64,000 bases of DNA from Microbacterium hominis NBRC 15708 (GTDB lineage: Bacteria; Actinomycetota; Actinomycetes; Actinomycetales; Microbacteriaceae), in assembly GCF_001592125.1 (NCBI RefSeq), contig NZ_BCWI01000011.1, positions 1-64,000 of the forward strand, given 5' to 3'. Shown in pieces: positions 14,246-24,087 of the stretch; position 1 is the stretch's first letter; each line of letters starts with the position of its first letter. Below the pieces are notes generated by a model. The model saw only the letters and a list, made by a program, of their open reading frames with translations, searched no databases and was not told the DNA's origin. A program made the position numbers and the translations under genes.

Positions 14246-14971
14246 GTGCACGCTCTCGCCCTTATCCCCTGGCTCGATCCTGCGGCCATCATCCAGAACG
14301 CGGGCCCGTGGGCCCTGCTGGTGGTCTGCTTCATCGTCTTCGCCGAGACGGGTCTGCTCGTCGGCTTCCTGCTCCCCGGCGACACGCTGCTGGTGATCTC
14401 GGGCCTGCTGTCGCACTCGACGCCGACGCTGCCTCACGGGATCTTCGGCATCAGCGTCTGGTGGGTGGCGCTGCTGATCGGCCTCGCAGCCTTCGTCGGC
14501 GGCGAGCTCGGCTATTACATCGGGCACAAGGGCGGACCCGCCGTGTTCGAACGCAAGGACTCCGGCCTCTTCAGCCGCAAGAACGTCGAGCGCACCAACG
14601 CGTTCTTCGAGCGCTACGGCGGCCTCACCGTCATCCTCGCCCGCTTCGTGCCGATCGTCCGGACGTTCGCCCCGGTGGCGGCGGGCGTCGGCCACATGCC
14701 ATGGCGCAAGTACTCGCTCTACAACCTCATCGGTGCGGTCCTCTGGGGCTTCGGCCTCACGATGTTCGGCTACCTCATCGGCTTCATCCCGCCGGTGGCC
14801 ACGTTCGTCGAGAACTACATCGACCTCATCCTGCTCGCCGCCGTCGGCGGCACGGCCCTGGTGACCGTGTGGCACTACTTCTCCGAGCGTCGCAAGGTCA
14901 AGAAGGAGCAGGCCGCCGGGCTCGCGCCCGAGACCGTCGAGCCTCTCGAGGACGGCACGCCCGCAGCCTGA
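14246..14971 (+). CDS. DedA-family membrane protein
   Basis: A 241-residue integral membrane protein of the DedA/SNARE-associated family. Members in other bacteria recycle undecaprenyl phosphate or phosphatidylethanolamine lipids and maintain proton motive force. The family core is clear: FAETGLLVGFLLPGDTLL with the conserved Glu and Pro-Gly-Asp, then GELGYYIGHKGG, and RFVPIVRTFAPVAAG with the essential arginines. The C-terminus is a basic and acidic cytosolic tail. The GTG at 14246 has GGGA upstream; a TAGACT -10 at 14184-14189 would give a leader of about 50 nt. Single gene, convergent with ku. Confidence 0.9.
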   Translation: MHALALIPWLDPAAIIQNAGPWALLVVCFIVFAETGLLVGFLLPGDTLLVISGLLSHSTPTLPHGIFGISVWWVALLIGLAAFVGGELGYYIGHKGGPAVFERKDSGLFSRKNVERTNAFFERYGGLTVILARFVPIVRTFAPVAAGVGHMPWRKYSLYNLIGAVLWGFGLTMFGYLIGFIPPVATFVENYIDLILLAAVGGTALVTVWHYFSERRKVKKEQAAGLAPETVEPLEDGTPAA

Positions 14972-14972
14972 G

Positions 14973-15821
14973 TCACGACGCCTTGGTGGCCTTGCCCTTC
15001 TTGGGCGGGGCCACCTTCTCGTTCTCCGCACGGGCGGCCCGGCTGCGCTCCACACTGGCCTTCAGCGCCGCCATCAGGTCGATGACCTCGCCCCCGGCAT
15101 CCTTCTCGGCCTTCTCGCCGAACGTCTCGGACGTATCGAGCGCGTCGCCCTTCTCGAGCTTGGCGTCGATCAGGGTCCGCAGCTCCTGCTGGTACTCGTC
15201 GACGAACTGCGCGGGGTCGAAGTCCGACGAGAAGCTCTCCACGAGGGATGCCGACAGCTCGAGCTCCTTGTCGGAGATCTTGACCGGCTCATCCAGCGCC
15301 GGGAACGAGGCTTCCCGCACCTCGTCGGCCCAGAGCAGCGTCTGCAGCACGAGGACGTCTCCCCGCACCCGGAGCGCGGCGAGACGCGTCTTCTGGCGCA
15401 GGGAGAAGCGCACCACCGCCGTGCGATCGGTCTGCTCGAGGGTCTTGCGCAGGAGCACGTAGGCCTTCGGCGAGGCGGAGTCGGGCTCCAGGTAATAGGG
15501 CCGGTCGAGCGTGAGCAGATCGATCTGGTCGCTGGGGACGAACTCGACGACCTCGATCTCGCGACTGCGCTCCGCCGGGAGCGCGGCGAGGTCTTCGGCG
15601 GTCAGCACCACGGTGCGGTCGCCGTCGTCGTACGCCTTGTCGATGTCGGCGTAGGGCACCACCTCGCCGTCGAGCTCGCAGATGCGCTGATACCGGATTC
15701 GTCCGCCGTCGGCCGCGTGCACCTGATGCAGCGGCACGTCGTGGTCTTCGATGGCCGAGTACACCTTCACCGGCACGTTGACGAGCCCGAAGGTGAGCGC
15801 GCCCTTCCAGATCGATCTCAT
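14973..15821 (-). CDS. ku: Ku protein, non-homologous end joining
   Basis: A 282-residue bacterial Ku homodimer subunit that threads onto DNA double-strand ends and recruits LigD. It starts MRSIWKGALTFGLVNVPVKVYSA, typical for the family, and the central part has DVPLHQVH, RYYLEP-like YYLEPD and DEVREASFP segments. The Lys/Ala-rich C-terminal tail (EKVAPPKKGKATKAS) is the DNA-end extension seen in actinobacterial Ku. The ATG at 15821 is 6 nt from a TTTGAT -10. It is divergent from ligD across 59 bp, so both are probably expressed together. Confidence 0.95.
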   Translation of the reverse strand: MRSIWKGALTFGLVNVPVKVYSAIEDHDVPLHQVHAADGGRIRYQRICELDGEVVPYADIDKAYDDGDRTVVLTAEDLAALPAERSREIEVVEFVPSDQIDLLTLDRPYYLEPDSASPKAYVLLRKTLEQTDRTAVVRFSLRQKTRLAALRVRGDVLVLQTLLWADEVREASFPALDEPVKISDKELELSASLVESFSSDFDPAQFVDEYQQELRTLIDAKLEKGDALDTSETFGEKAEKDAGGEVIDLMAALKASVERSRAARAENEKVAPPKKGKATKAS

Positions 15822-15880
15822 GGGCCCATCAAACCGGCTCCTGCACCGGTTCGCCAGGGGCTGGCCGCTACCCTGGCGCC
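15822..15880. promoter_or_regulatory. Divergent leaderless promoters of ku and ligD
   Basis: For ku, TTTGAT (15828-15833, minus strand) ends 6 nt before the ATG. For ligD, TACCCT (15869-15874) ends 6 nt before the ATG at 15881. The two -10 elements are about 35 bp apart in a 59-bp space, so their -35 regions must overlap. Confidence 0.55.
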
Positions 15881-18307
15881 ATGGCACAGGCAGCACAGGT
15901 CGTCGAGGTCGGCGGACGACGCCTCCGGCTGAGCAACCTCGACAAGGTGCTGTACCCCGCGACCGGCACCACCAAGGCCGAGGTCATCGACTACTACTCG
16001 CGTATCGCTCCGCTCCTGCTCCCCCATCTCGCGGGCCGACCCGTCACGCGGCTGCGGTGGCCCGACGGCACCGGCGAGCCCCCCTTCTTCGCGAAAGACC
16101 TGGAGGCCGGCGCACCCGACTGGCTCCGGCGCCGCGCGATCGATCACTCCGGCGGAGCCAAGGACTACCCGCTGATCGACGACGTCGCGGGCCTGGTGTA
16201 CCTCGCGCAGGTCGCGAGCCTCGAGCTGCACACGCCGCAATGGCGCTTCGACGGCGGCGGCCGCGGATCGCCCGACCGGCTCGTACTCGACCTCGACCCC
16301 GGCCCCGGCGTCGGGCTCCCGGAGTGCGCCGAGGTGGCCCGCCGGGCCCGCGGCATCCTGGCGGACATGGGCATGGACCCGCTGCCGGTGACCAGCGGGT
16401 CGAAGGGCCTCCACCTGTACGCACCCCTGGACGCGACGCGCACGAGCGACGAGATCTCGGCGTTCGCGCGCGAGCTGGCACGCGCGTTGGAAGCCGACGA
16501 TCCCGATCTCGTCGTGAGCGCGATGAGCAAGAATGCGCGCCCCGGCAAGGTGTTCGTCGACTGGAGCCAGAACAACGCCGCCAAGACCACGATCGCGCCC
16601 TACTCACTCCGCGGACGCGCGGAGCCGACGGTCGCCGCCCCCCGCACCTGGGCCGAGCTCGACGATCCCGACCTGCGGCACCTGCTGTTCGACGAGGTGC
16701 TCGCCCGCGCCGCCTCCGACGGCGACCTGCTCGCGCCCCTGGCGCCCGTCGCCCCCGATCCCCTCTCTTCCTACTTGGCGAAGCGCGCCCCCTCCGCCAC
16801 GCCCGAACCCTTTCCCGCGCCCGCGAACCGACACGCCCTGGCCGAGCCACCACACCCCGGCCCGGCGGGGCATAGCGGCTCGCACGACTCGTGGCGGTTC
16901 GTGATCCAGGAGCATCACGCGTCGCGTCTGCACTTCGACCTCCGGTTGGAGCACGACGGGGTGCTCGTCAGCTGGGCCGTGCCGCGCGGCGTCCCGGCGA
17001 CCCCCGATCGCAACCACCTCGCGGTCATGACCGAGGCGCACCCCCTCGAGTACCTCACCTTCGCCGGCGAGATCCCCGCCGGCGAGTACGGCGCGGGAAC
17101 GATGACCGTCTGGGACTCCGGCACGTTCACGGTGGAGAAGTGGCGCGACGACGAGGTGATCGCGACCCTCTCCGGCCGGCCGGACGGCCCGCTCGGACGT
17201 GTGCGGATCGCCCTGATCCGCACCGCCGGCTCGGGTGAGAAGTCCCAGTGGCTCCTGCACCGCACGAAGGATGCCGCGACGCCGCCGGTCCGCGCCGCGC
17301 GCGCCGGGCATCGTGCGCCCGCGCGAACGGCGAGCGGGCCCGACGCCCCGATGCTCGCGGTGTCGACGACGCCGGCGCTCGCCGCGGCGGCCGCGCGAAG
17401 GTGGGGCGACCTCCCCTGGGTCGAGTTCAAGTGGGACGGCATCCGCGCCGTCGGCACATGGGACGGCAGCCGCCTGCGGTTGCGAGCGCGCAGCGGCGCC
17501 GACATCACCGACCGCTACCCCGAACTCACCTCCGGAGACGTCGGCTTCGGCCCCCGCCCGGCGGTCGTCGACGGCGAGATCGTCGCCCGGGATGCCGCGG
17601 GCCGCCCGAGCTTCACGCTGCTGCAGTCGCGCATGCACCTGACCTCGGCGCCGGAGATCGCGCGGGAGGCGCAGCGCATCCCCGTCGACTACTTCCTCTT
17701 CGACGTGCTGCGCGTCGGCGACGAGGACGTCACCGGGCGTCCCCTGCGCGAACGCCGCGAGATCCTCGAGACGATCGCGGCCGACGCCATCGCCGCCGTC
17801 GCCGTGCCGCCGGTCGCGGACGACGTCTCCGATGCACTGGCGGCCGCCGCGGAGCTGCACCTGGAGGGTGTGGTCGTCAAGGATCCTCGGTCTCCCTACC
17901 GTCGCGGAGCCCGATCCGAGGAGTGGCTCAAGGTCAAGCTGACGGCCATGCAGGAGGTCGTGATCGGCGGCATCCGCCCCGGGAAAGGGGGACGGCGCGG
18001 CAGTATCGGATCGCTGCTGCTCGGCATCCCCGACGAGGACGGCCTGCACTACGTCGGACGCGTCGGCACCGGATTCGGCGACCGCGAGCTGAGCCGGCTC
18101 GCGGCCCTGCTCGAGCCGCTGCGCACCGACTCCTCGCCCCTGCTCGGCGTGCCGGTCGCGGACGCCTCCGATGCGCTGTGGGTGCGGCCGGAGCTCGTCG
18201 GCGAAGTGGAGTACGCGGAGTTCACGCCGAGCGGCACCCTGCGCCACGCCCGGTGGCGCGGTCTGCGTCCGGATGTGGATCCCGCAGACGTGCGCCGGGA
18301 CGACTGA
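15881..18307 (+). CDS. ligD: Multifunctional DNA ligase D (POL-PE-LIG)
   Basis: An 808-residue NHEJ enzyme working with Ku. Domains run in the mycobacterial order. Residues 1-290: primase-polymerase, with LVLDLDPGPGV (catalytic Asp pair) and GSKGLHLY. Residues about 338-465: 3'-phosphoesterase, with FVIQEHHASRLHFDLRLE and the GEIPAGEYGAGTM motif. Residues about 490-800: ATP-dependent ligase with Lys517 in EFKWDGIRA as the adenylated residue, VDGEIV, LEGVVVKD and EWLKVKL. Length is in the normal range. Start ATG at 15881 fits a TACCCT leaderless promoter. Confidence 0.95.
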   Translation: MAQAAQVVEVGGRRLRLSNLDKVLYPATGTTKAEVIDYYSRIAPLLLPHLAGRPVTRLRWPDGTGEPPFFAKDLEAGAPDWLRRRAIDHSGGAKDYPLIDDVAGLVYLAQVASLELHTPQWRFDGGGRGSPDRLVLDLDPGPGVGLPECAEVARRARGILADMGMDPLPVTSGSKGLHLYAPLDATRTSDEISAFARELARALEADDPDLVVSAMSKNARPGKVFVDWSQNNAAKTTIAPYSLRGRAEPTVAAPRTWAELDDPDLRHLLFDEVLARAASDGDLLAPLAPVAPDPLSSYLAKRAPSATPEPFPAPANRHALAEPPHPGPAGHSGSHDSWRFVIQEHHASRLHFDLRLEHDGVLVSWAVPRGVPATPDRNHLAVMTEAHPLEYLTFAGEIPAGEYGAGTMTVWDSGTFTVEKWRDDEVIATLSGRPDGPLGRVRIALIRTAGSGEKSQWLLHRTKDAATPPVRAARAGHRAPARTASGPDAPMLAVSTTPALAAAAARRWGDLPWVEFKWDGIRAVGTWDGSRLRLRARSGADITDRYPELTSGDVGFGPRPAVVDGEIVARDAAGRPSFTLLQSRMHLTSAPEIAREAQRIPVDYFLFDVLRVGDEDVTGRPLRERREILETIAADAIAAVAVPPVADDVSDALAAAAELHLEGVVVKDPRSPYRRGARSEEWLKVKLTAMQEVVIGGIRPGKGGRRGSIGSLLLGIPDEDGLHYVGRVGTGFGDRELSRLAALLEPLRTDSSPLLGVPVADASDALWVRPELVGEVEYAEFTPSGTLRHARWRGLRPDVDPADVRRDD

Positions 18308-18309
18308 GC

Positions 18310-19071
18310 TCAGGCCGGCGCGGCGGTCGGACCCTGCGGGTCGGCCGCGAAGACGGCGACGGCGTCCCCGTCCCACACGAACTGCAGCGCGGTGCCCACC
18401 GGGAAGGCGGCGCGCAGCTCCTCGGGGCTGTCATCGGCGACGAGCAGCGCGACGGTCGGGTGAAACGGCCCCGCGCCGCAGCCGCTGGTCCCGGACCGCG
18501 ATCCGTCGGCGGCCGGGACCCGCGGCGTCACGATCAGACACTCGCCCGAGGAGTCCAGCACGTCACGCGCGACGGCGACCACCACGAGCCCGGAGAACGC
18601 GTAGGCGGAGCTCTCCTCGGATTCGCCGAACCACGGCATCGCCGCCGGCGGACTGGTCAACGGCTCGTCCAGGCTCGCGACCTGCCGCGCTCCCGTGACC
18701 GGTGACACCGGACGCAGCGAGGCCAGACCGAAGACGAGCGCACCCACCACGACGGCCACCACCGCGATCGACGCCGCCCATCCGATCGCCAGCGCACGTC
18801 CGATGCGGGGCGGCATCGCCGCGGGCGCTTCCGTCGGGCGGGGAGGCGGCGCGCCGCCGTCCTCCGGGGCGGTCTCGACGGCCGCGCCCGGCGCGGGTCC
18901 AGGCGTGGCCGCGGGCGCGGGCGTCACCGCGGCCTGCGTGCGGCGCCGTTCCTCCAGCGCCCGCAGGCGGGCCAGCGCGTCCGGATCGCGCTCGATGTCG
19001 GCATCCGGTCCGTACGCGCGCGTGCGCAGCAGGGAGAGTTCGCGGAGATCGGCATCGTCCATGCCCTGCAT
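18310..19071 (-). CDS. Membrane protein of unknown function with cytosolic Pro/Ala linker
   Basis: A 253-residue protein. Residues 1-45 form a charged helical segment (DADLRELSLLRTRAYGPDADI), 46-92 a Pro/Ala-rich linker, about 95-118 a single membrane helix, and 120-253 an extracytoplasmic domain with two Cys (GECLIV, SGCGAG) likely to pair. No family recognised; it resembles anti-sigma or envelope-sensor layouts only in outline. The start at 19071 is supported by GACTGT 6 nt upstream; the ATG at 19062 is the alternative. It is convergent with ligD, 2 bp apart. Confidence 0.7.
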   Translation of the reverse strand: MQGMDDADLRELSLLRTRAYGPDADIERDPDALARLRALEERRRTQAAVTPAPAATPGPAPGAAVETAPEDGGAPPPRPTEAPAAMPPRIGRALAIGWAASIAVVAVVVGALVFGLASLRPVSPVTGARQVASLDEPLTSPPAAMPWFGESEESSAYAFSGLVVVAVARDVLDSSGECLIVTPRVPAADGSRSGTSGCGAGPFHPTVALLVADDSPEELRAAFPVGTALQFVWDGDAVAVFAADPQGPTAAPA

Positions 19072-19101
19072 CGTCGCACAGTCGCCGGGCGGGCTTCGTC
19101 G

Positions 19102-20019
19102 CTACACGTGCGCGTCGTGCTCGCGGTGCCCGGCCGGCTCGAGCTGGAACGTGGAGTGCTCGACATCGAAGTGACGCGACAGGCAGCTCTGCAGACGCGA
19201 CAGCAGCGCCCCCGCACCACCGGCGTCACCGGCGAGCACGTCGTCCGCGACGACGACGTGCGCGGTGAAGACGGGGGCGCCGCGCGTCAGCTGCCACACG
19301 TGCACGTCGTGCACGTCGACGACGCCGGGCTCGCCGAGGATGTGGTCGCGGATGTCCGCCACGGCGGTGCCGTGCGGCGCCCGCTCGCCGAGCACGGAGA
19401 AGACCTCGCGCAGGAGTCCGACGGCCCGCGGCAGGATCATCACCGCGATGAGCAGCGAGGCGAGGGCGTCGGCCGGCATCCAGCCCGTCGTCCAGATGAC
19501 GACGGCCGCGACGATCACGAGCGCCGAGCCGATGAGGTCGCCGAGCACCTCGATGTAGGCGCCGCGCACGTTGATGCTGCGCTTCTGCGCCGCGCTGAGC
19601 AGGTACATCGACACGGCGTTGGCGACGAGACCCACCGCGGCCACGAGGAGCATCAGCCCTCCCGCGACCTCGACCTCGGTCGGTCCGATGAGACGCTGGA
19701 CCGCTTCGACGGCGATCCACACCATGAGGGCGATGAGGATCAGCGCGTTCACGAGGGCGCCGAAGACCTCCGCGCGCTGATAGCCGTAGGTGTTGCGATC
19801 GTCGGCCGGTCGCCCGGCCACCGCCGAGGCGATGAGGGCGATCACCAGCGCCGACGAGTCGGTGAACATGTGTGCCGCGTCGGCCAGCAGGGCGAGCGAT
19901 CCGGTCAGCAGCGCGCCGACGATCTGGACGAGCATCACTCCGGCCGTCAGACACAGCGAGATCGTCAGCAGTCGCCGATTGCTCGAGTCCCGGATGCCGG
20001 TGGGTGCGTGATCGTGCAT
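19102..20019 (-). CDS. Cation diffusion facilitator (CzcD-like) efflux protein
   Basis: A 305-residue proton-driven metal efflux protein, probably for zinc, cobalt or cadmium. Six membrane helices; the transport site is seen as ADAAHMFTD in helix 2 and IEVLGDLIGS in helix 5, giving the usual His-Asp pairs. A His-rich N-terminus (MHDHAPTG) and tail (GHREHDAHV) are typical metal-binding ends. The cytosolic C-terminal domain contains VVDVHDVHVWQL. A TAGCCT hexamer ends 6 nt before the ATG. The neighbouring membrane-protein gene lies 30 bp downstream on the same strand. Confidence 0.93.
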   Translation of the reverse strand: MHDHAPTGIRDSSNRRLLTISLCLTAGVMLVQIVGALLTGSLALLADAAHMFTDSSALVIALIASAVAGRPADDRNTYGYQRAEVFGALVNALILIALMVWIAVEAVQRLIGPTEVEVAGGLMLLVAAVGLVANAVSMYLLSAAQKRSINVRGAYIEVLGDLIGSALVIVAAVVIWTTGWMPADALASLLIAVMILPRAVGLLREVFSVLGERAPHGTAVADIRDHILGEPGVVDVHDVHVWQLTRGAPVFTAHVVVADDVLAGDAGGAGALLSRLQSCLSRHFDVEHSTFQLEPAGHREHDAHV

Positions 20020-20025
20020 AGAACG

Positions 20026-20031
20026 AGGCTA
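20026..20031 (-). promoter_or_regulatory. Leaderless -10 of the CDF gene
   Basis: TAGCCT on the minus strand ends exactly 6 nt before the ATG at 20019, so the mRNA probably starts at or next to the start codon. Confidence 0.5.
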
Positions 20032-20084
20032 AGCCGCGGCGCCGCCCGCGCACCCGCTCGCGCACTAGTCGGGAATGAAAGCGG

Positions 20085-20732
20085 TTATCGCTCCAGCGCG
20101 CTCAGCAGCGGCGCGAGCGCGACGAACGCACGGGCACGGTGCGAGGCCGCGTTCTTCTCCTCCGCCGACAGGTCGGCGGCCGTCCGCCCCTGCTGGTCGT
20201 CGGGCAGGAAGATCGGGTCGTAGCCGAACCCGCCGTCGCCGGAGGGCGCCGTCGCGAGCCGGCCCGGCCAGACGCCCTCGACCGTCTCCTCGTGCACGAT
20301 GCGGCCGTCGGGCCCGGGCACCACGAGGGCGATGGTCGAAACGAACTGGGCCGTCCGGTGCGGGTCGGCGATGTCGGAGAGCTGGTCCAGCAGCAGCTCG
20401 AGGTTGGCGCGGGGATCCTTGCGGTGCCCTGCCCAGTACGCGGAGAAGACGCCGGGGGCGCCGCCGAGCACGTCGACGCAGACGCCGGAATCGTCGGCCA
20501 GCGCGGGAAGCCCGGTGTGGGCCGCGGCGGCTCGCGCCTTGATGAGCGCGTTCGCAGCGAAGGTGACGCCGTCTTCGATGGGTTCCGGGCCGTCGTAGCC
20601 GATGACCTCCAGATCGGGGCGCACGCGCGCGACGATCGCGCCGAACTCCTCCACCTTGTGCGGGTTGTGGGTCGCCAAGACGATACGGCGGGGTCCGGCG
20701 TCCGCCGTGGAGGAGTTCGGGACGCCGGTCAC
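20085..20732 (-). CDS. rdgB: RdgB/HAM1 non-canonical purine NTP pyrophosphatase
   Basis: A 215-residue house-cleaning enzyme that hydrolyses dITP, XTP and ITP to the monophosphates. Motifs: [12 protein letters not shown] at the start (nucleotide-binding SxNxxK equivalent THNPHK), [24 protein letters not shown] with the catalytic Asp pair, and [11 protein letters not shown] then SHRARAF. The GTG at 20732 overlaps the rph stop (GTGA, 20729-20732), so it is last in the murI-rph-rdgB operon, a common actinobacterial arrangement. Confidence 0.95.
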   Translation of the reverse strand: MTGVPNSSTADAGPRRIVLATHNPHKVEEFGAIVARVRPDLEVIGYDGPEPIEDGVTFAANALIKARAAAAHTGLPALADDSGVCVDVLGGAPGVFSAYWAGHRKDPRANLELLLDQLSDIADPHRTAQFVSTIALVVPGPDGRIVHEETVEGVWPGRLATAPSGDGGFGYDPIFLPDDQQGRTAADLSAEEKNAASHRARAFVALAPLLSALER

Positions 20733-21466
20733 GAGGCGAGCACCTCGGTCTGGGCGTCGCGGAGGTCGGTGCAGCCGGCGACGCCGAGCTCGAGCAGGGC
20801 GTCGAGCTCGCGCTTGTCGAACGGGGCCCCCTCGGCGGTGCCCTGCACCTCGACGAACAGACCGCGACCGGTGACGACGACGTTCATGTCGGTCTCGGCG
20901 CGGACGTCCTCGACGTAGGCCAGGTCGAGCATCGGCTCGCCGTCGATGATGCCCACCGACACGGCGGCGACGGAGTCGAGCAGCACCTTCGCGTTCTTGC
21001 CGACGAGACCCTTCGCGCGGCCCCACTCGATCGCATCGGCCAGGGCGACGTAGGCACCGGTGATCGCGGCGGTGCGCGTGCCGCCGTCGGCCTGCAGCAC
21101 GTCGCAGTCGATGACGATGGTGTTCTCACCGAGCGCCTTGGTGTCGACGACGGCGCGGAGCGCACGGCCGATCAGACGCGAGATCTCGTGGGTGCGCCCG
21201 CCGATCTTGCCCTTGACGGCCTCCCGGTCGTTGCGCGAGTTGGTGGCGCGCGGCAGCATCGCGTACTCCGCCGTCACCCACCCCTTGCCCTTGCCGGTCA
21301 GCCAGCGGGGCACGCCCCCCGTGAAGGATGCCGTGCACAGCACCTTCGTGCCGCCGAACGAGATCAGGGCGGACCCCTCGGCGTGCGCGCTCCAGCCCCG
21401 CTCGATCGTGACGGGGCGGAGCTGGTCGGGCGTGCGTCCGTCGGCGCGGGTGGTGGTCTCGGTCAT
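20729..21466 (-). CDS. rph: Ribonuclease PH
   Basis: A 245-residue phosphorolytic 3'-to-5' exoribonuclease that trims tRNA 3' ends. Family landmarks: RPVTIERGW near the start, [49 protein letters not shown] and EVQGTAEG. Length is standard. ATG at 21466 overlaps the murI stop by 4 bp (ATGA), and its own stop overlaps the rdgB start, so the three are coupled. Confidence 0.96.
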   Translation of the reverse strand: MTETTTRADGRTPDQLRPVTIERGWSAHAEGSALISFGGTKVLCTASFTGGVPRWLTGKGKGWVTAEYAMLPRATNSRNDREAVKGKIGGRTHEISRLIGRALRAVVDTKALGENTIVIDCDVLQADGGTRTAAITGAYVALADAIEWGRAKGLVGKNAKVLLDSVAAVSVGIIDGEPMLDLAYVEDVRAETDMNVVVTGRGLFVEVQGTAEGAPFDKRELDALLELGVAGCTDLRDAQTEVLAS

Positions 21467-22299
21467 GGGGTTCCCTTCAGGGGGTCCGGCAGGTCGATGG
21501 CGCCCGTCTGCACGAGGCGCACGCTGGAGACGCCGCGGCCCATGAGCCGGTCGGCGAGGCGGAGGAAGTCGTCGGCGGAGTCGCCGGTCGCTTCGTAGGT
21601 GTGGGTGGCGACCGCATCCGGACCGGCGAGGAGGTCGCGCGAGACGAGCTGCCGGTAGACGTCCTTCGCGGTCTCGGTGTCGCTCGAGACGAGCGACACC
21701 TCGGGCCCCATCACATAGCTGATGGCCCCCTCGAGGAACGGGTAGTGGGTGCAGCCGAGCACGAGCGTGTCGACGCCCGCGTGCCGAAGCGGCGCGAGGT
21801 AGTCCTCCGCCACCCGCAGCACCTCGGCCGATCCCGTGACACCAGCCTCGACGAACTCGACGAAACGCGGGCAGGCCTGCGTGAACACCGCCAGCTGCTC
21901 GTTGACCCCCAGCATGTCCTGGTACACGCCCGAACCGATGGTGCCGACCGTCCCGATGACGCCGATGCGCCGGTTGCGCGTGGTCGAGATCGCCGTGCGC
22001 ACCGCCGGGCCGATGACCTCGACGACCGGCACGTCGTAACGCTCCCGCGCGTCGCGCAGGACGGCGGCGGATGCCGTGTTGCAGGCGATAACGAGCATCT
22101 TGACGCCCTGCTCCACCAGCGTGTCGAGCACGTCGAGGCTGTACCGGCGGACGTCCGCGATGGGCTTGGGACCGTACGGCGAGTGCGCCGTGTCGCCCAG
22201 GTAGAGCACGGATTCGCGCGGAAGGAGCTGCGAGACCGCCCGGGCCACGGTGAGCCCGCCCACCCCGGAGTCGAAGATCCCGATCGGCGCGTCATTCAC
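21463..22299 (-). CDS. murI: Glutamate racemase
   Basis: A 278-residue cofactor-independent racemase making D-glutamate for peptidoglycan. It opens [19 protein letters not shown]; the two catalytic cysteines are in VIACNTASA and LGCTHYPFL, and GDTAHSPYG is conserved. The GTG at 22299 has GGAGG just upstream and a TAGGGT 8 nt before it; the longer frame to 22341 adds an unrelated Arg-rich leader. First gene of murI-rph-rdgB and divergent from the nicotinate phosphoribosyltransferase gene. Confidence 0.95.
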   Translation of the reverse strand: MNDAPIGIFDSGVGGLTVARAVSQLLPRESVLYLGDTAHSPYGPKPIADVRRYSLDVLDTLVEQGVKMLVIACNTASAAVLRDARERYDVPVVEVIGPAVRTAISTTRNRRIGVIGTVGTIGSGVYQDMLGVNEQLAVFTQACPRFVEFVEAGVTGSAEVLRVAEDYLAPLRHAGVDTLVLGCTHYPFLEGAISYVMGPEVSLVSSDTETAKDVYRQLVSRDLLAGPDAVATHTYEATGDSADDFLRLADRLMGRGVSSVRLVQTGAIDLPDPLKGTP

Positions 22300-22381
22300 G
22301 ATCCTCCACCCTACCCGCCGGTCCCGGGAGGATCTCCGCACGCGGACCCGGCCCGGCGCCCGACGGCCTCGACGGCGTCGC

Positions 22382-22387
22382 TAGAGT
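22382..22387 (+). promoter_or_regulatory. Leaderless -10 of the nicotinate phosphoribosyltransferase gene
   Basis: TAGAGT ends 6 nt before the ATG at 22394. Confidence 0.5.
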
Positions 22388-22393
22388 GACGGA

Positions 22394-23728
22394 ATGACCC
22401 GCGCCGATGCCCCGTCGTCCGCCCTGCTGACCGACCGGTACGAGCTCACGATGATCGACGCCGCCCTCCGCGACGGGACCGCGTCGCGACCGTGCGTGTT
22501 CGAGCTGTTCGGCAGACGCCTGCCGGGTGCGCGCCGCTTCGGCGTGGTGGCGGGCACCGGGCGGCTGCTGCAGCAGCTGCGCGCGTTCCGCTTCGGCGAC
22601 GACGAGCTGCGCTACCTGCGCGACCACCGGGTGGTCGGCACGCAGACGCTGCGCTTCCTGGAGGATTACCGCTTCACGGGCACCATCCGCGGATACCGCG
22701 AGGGCGAGCTCTACTTCCCGGGATCTCCCATCCTCACCGTGGAGGGCTCGTTCGCGGAGGCCGTGGTGCTCGAGACGCTGGCCCTCAGCATCCTGAACCA
22801 CGACTCCGCCGTCGCGAACGCCGCCGCCCGCATGAGCATCGCCGCCGGCGACCGCCCCCTGGCCGAGATGGGGTCGCGCCGGGCCGCCGAGCGATCGGCC
22901 GTCGCCGCCGCGCGCGCCGCCTACATCGCGGGCTTCGGCGCCACGAGCAACCTCGAAGCCGGTCGCGAATGGGGCATCCCCACGATGGGGACGGCCGCAC
23001 ACGCGTGGACCCTCCTCCACGACACCGAGGAGGAGGCCTTCCGCAGCCAGATCGATGCGCTCGGCATCGACACCACGCTGCTCATCGACACCTACGACAT
23101 CCGCGCCGGCGTCGAGACCGCGGTGCGCGTCGCCGGAACGGGGCTCGGCGGGGTGCGGATCGACTCCGGCGACCTGCCCACCGTCGCAGCGGAGGTGCGC
23201 GCGCAGCTGGACGAGCTCGGCGCGACGTCGACGCGGATCACGGTCACGAGCGACCTCGACGAGTTCGCGATCGCGGCGCTGGCGGCATCCCCCGTCGACG
23301 CCTACGGGGTGGGCACGTCGGTCGTCACCGGATCGGGCGCTCCGACGGCCGGAATGGTCTACAAGCTGGTCGCACGCCAGGATGCGGCGGGCAGCTGGGT
23401 CGCCGTGGCGAAGGCGTCCACCGACAAGGGTTCTCGGGGCGGACGCAAGGCCGCGTTCCGCACCCTGTCGCACGGGACGGCCACCAGCGAGCTCATCGCG
23501 GTGTCGGACGGGTTCGACGCCGTGCAGACCTCCGACGACCATCCCGACGCCCGGGCGCTGCAGGTGACGCTCGTGGACCACGGTGAGCCGGATGCCGCGT
23601 ACGAGGGCTCCGGCGGTGTCGCGCAGGCCCGCGCGCACCACGCCCTGGTGCGCGAAGAGCTGCCGGTGACGGCACTCGCGCTGAGCCGGTCCGACCCGGC
23701 GCTGCCCACCGTCTACATCGACGCGTGA
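22394..23728 (+). CDS. pncB: Nicotinate phosphoribosyltransferase
   Basis: A 444-residue enzyme that joins nicotinate and PRPP to form nicotinate mononucleotide in the Preiss-Handler NAD salvage route. It begins ALLTDRYELTMIDAALRDG, the family N-terminus. FELFGRRLP, TSNLEAGREWGIPTMGTAAH, LLIDTYDIRAGVETA, GVRIDSGDL and GVGTSVVTG mark the conserved alpha/beta-barrel and phosphate-binding loops. Length is normal. It stands alone, divergent from murI and convergent with the DUF3039 gene. Confidence 0.95.
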   Translation: MTRADAPSSALLTDRYELTMIDAALRDGTASRPCVFELFGRRLPGARRFGVVAGTGRLLQQLRAFRFGDDELRYLRDHRVVGTQTLRFLEDYRFTGTIRGYREGELYFPGSPILTVEGSFAEAVVLETLALSILNHDSAVANAAARMSIAAGDRPLAEMGSRRAAERSAVAAARAAYIAGFGATSNLEAGREWGIPTMGTAAHAWTLLHDTEEEAFRSQIDALGIDTTLLIDTYDIRAGVETAVRVAGTGLGGVRIDSGDLPTVAAEVRAQLDELGATSTRITVTSDLDEFAIAALAASPVDAYGVGTSVVTGSGAPTAGMVYKLVARQDAAGSWVAVAKASTDKGSRGGRKAAFRTLSHGTATSELIAVSDGFDAVQTSDDHPDARALQVTLVDHGEPDAAYEGSGGVAQARAHHALVREELPVTALALSRSDPALPTVYIDA

Positions 23729-23756
23729 CAGGAGGCCCGGACCGACGGCGAACGGG

Positions 23757-24032
23757 TCAGCTCATGAGCGACTCGTAGATCTCCTTGCACGTCGGGCACA
23801 CCGGGAACTTCTCCGGGTCGCGGCCGGGCGTCCACTTCTTGCCGCAGAGGGCGCGCACCGGCTTTCCCGTCAGGGCCGACTCGAGGATCTTGTCCTTCTT
23901 GACGTAGTGGGAGAAGCGCTCGTGGTCGCCGGGCTCGATGTTCTCCTCGCGCAGGAGCTCCTCGAGCTCCCGGTCGAGGGTGGCGACGCCGCCGTCGCCG
24001 GGGCCGTCGGGGCTGTCGAGAGGGCTGCTCAT
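23757..24032 (-). CDS. DUF3039 protein
   Basis: A 91-residue protein conserved in actinobacteria with no known function. The C-terminal half carries HYVKKDKILESALTGKPVRA, LCGKKW and VCPTCKEIYESL; the single Cys plus the CxxC could bind zinc. The N-terminus is acidic and probably flexible. A TAGAAT hexamer lies 8 nt before the ATG at 24032. Confidence 0.9.
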   Translation of the reverse strand: MSSPLDSPDGPGDGGVATLDRELEELLREENIEPGDHERFSHYVKKDKILESALTGKPVRALCGKKWTPGRDPEKFPVCPTCKEIYESLMS

Positions 24033-24087
24033 GGTGTCCGATTCTATCCGCGCGGCGACCCGCCCGGCCGAGTTCGTCCACAGCGGA

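Noticed and set aside
16604..18376. 590-codon minus-strand frame inside ligD
   Set aside because: Fully antisense to conserved POL-PE-LIG domains; no motifs.
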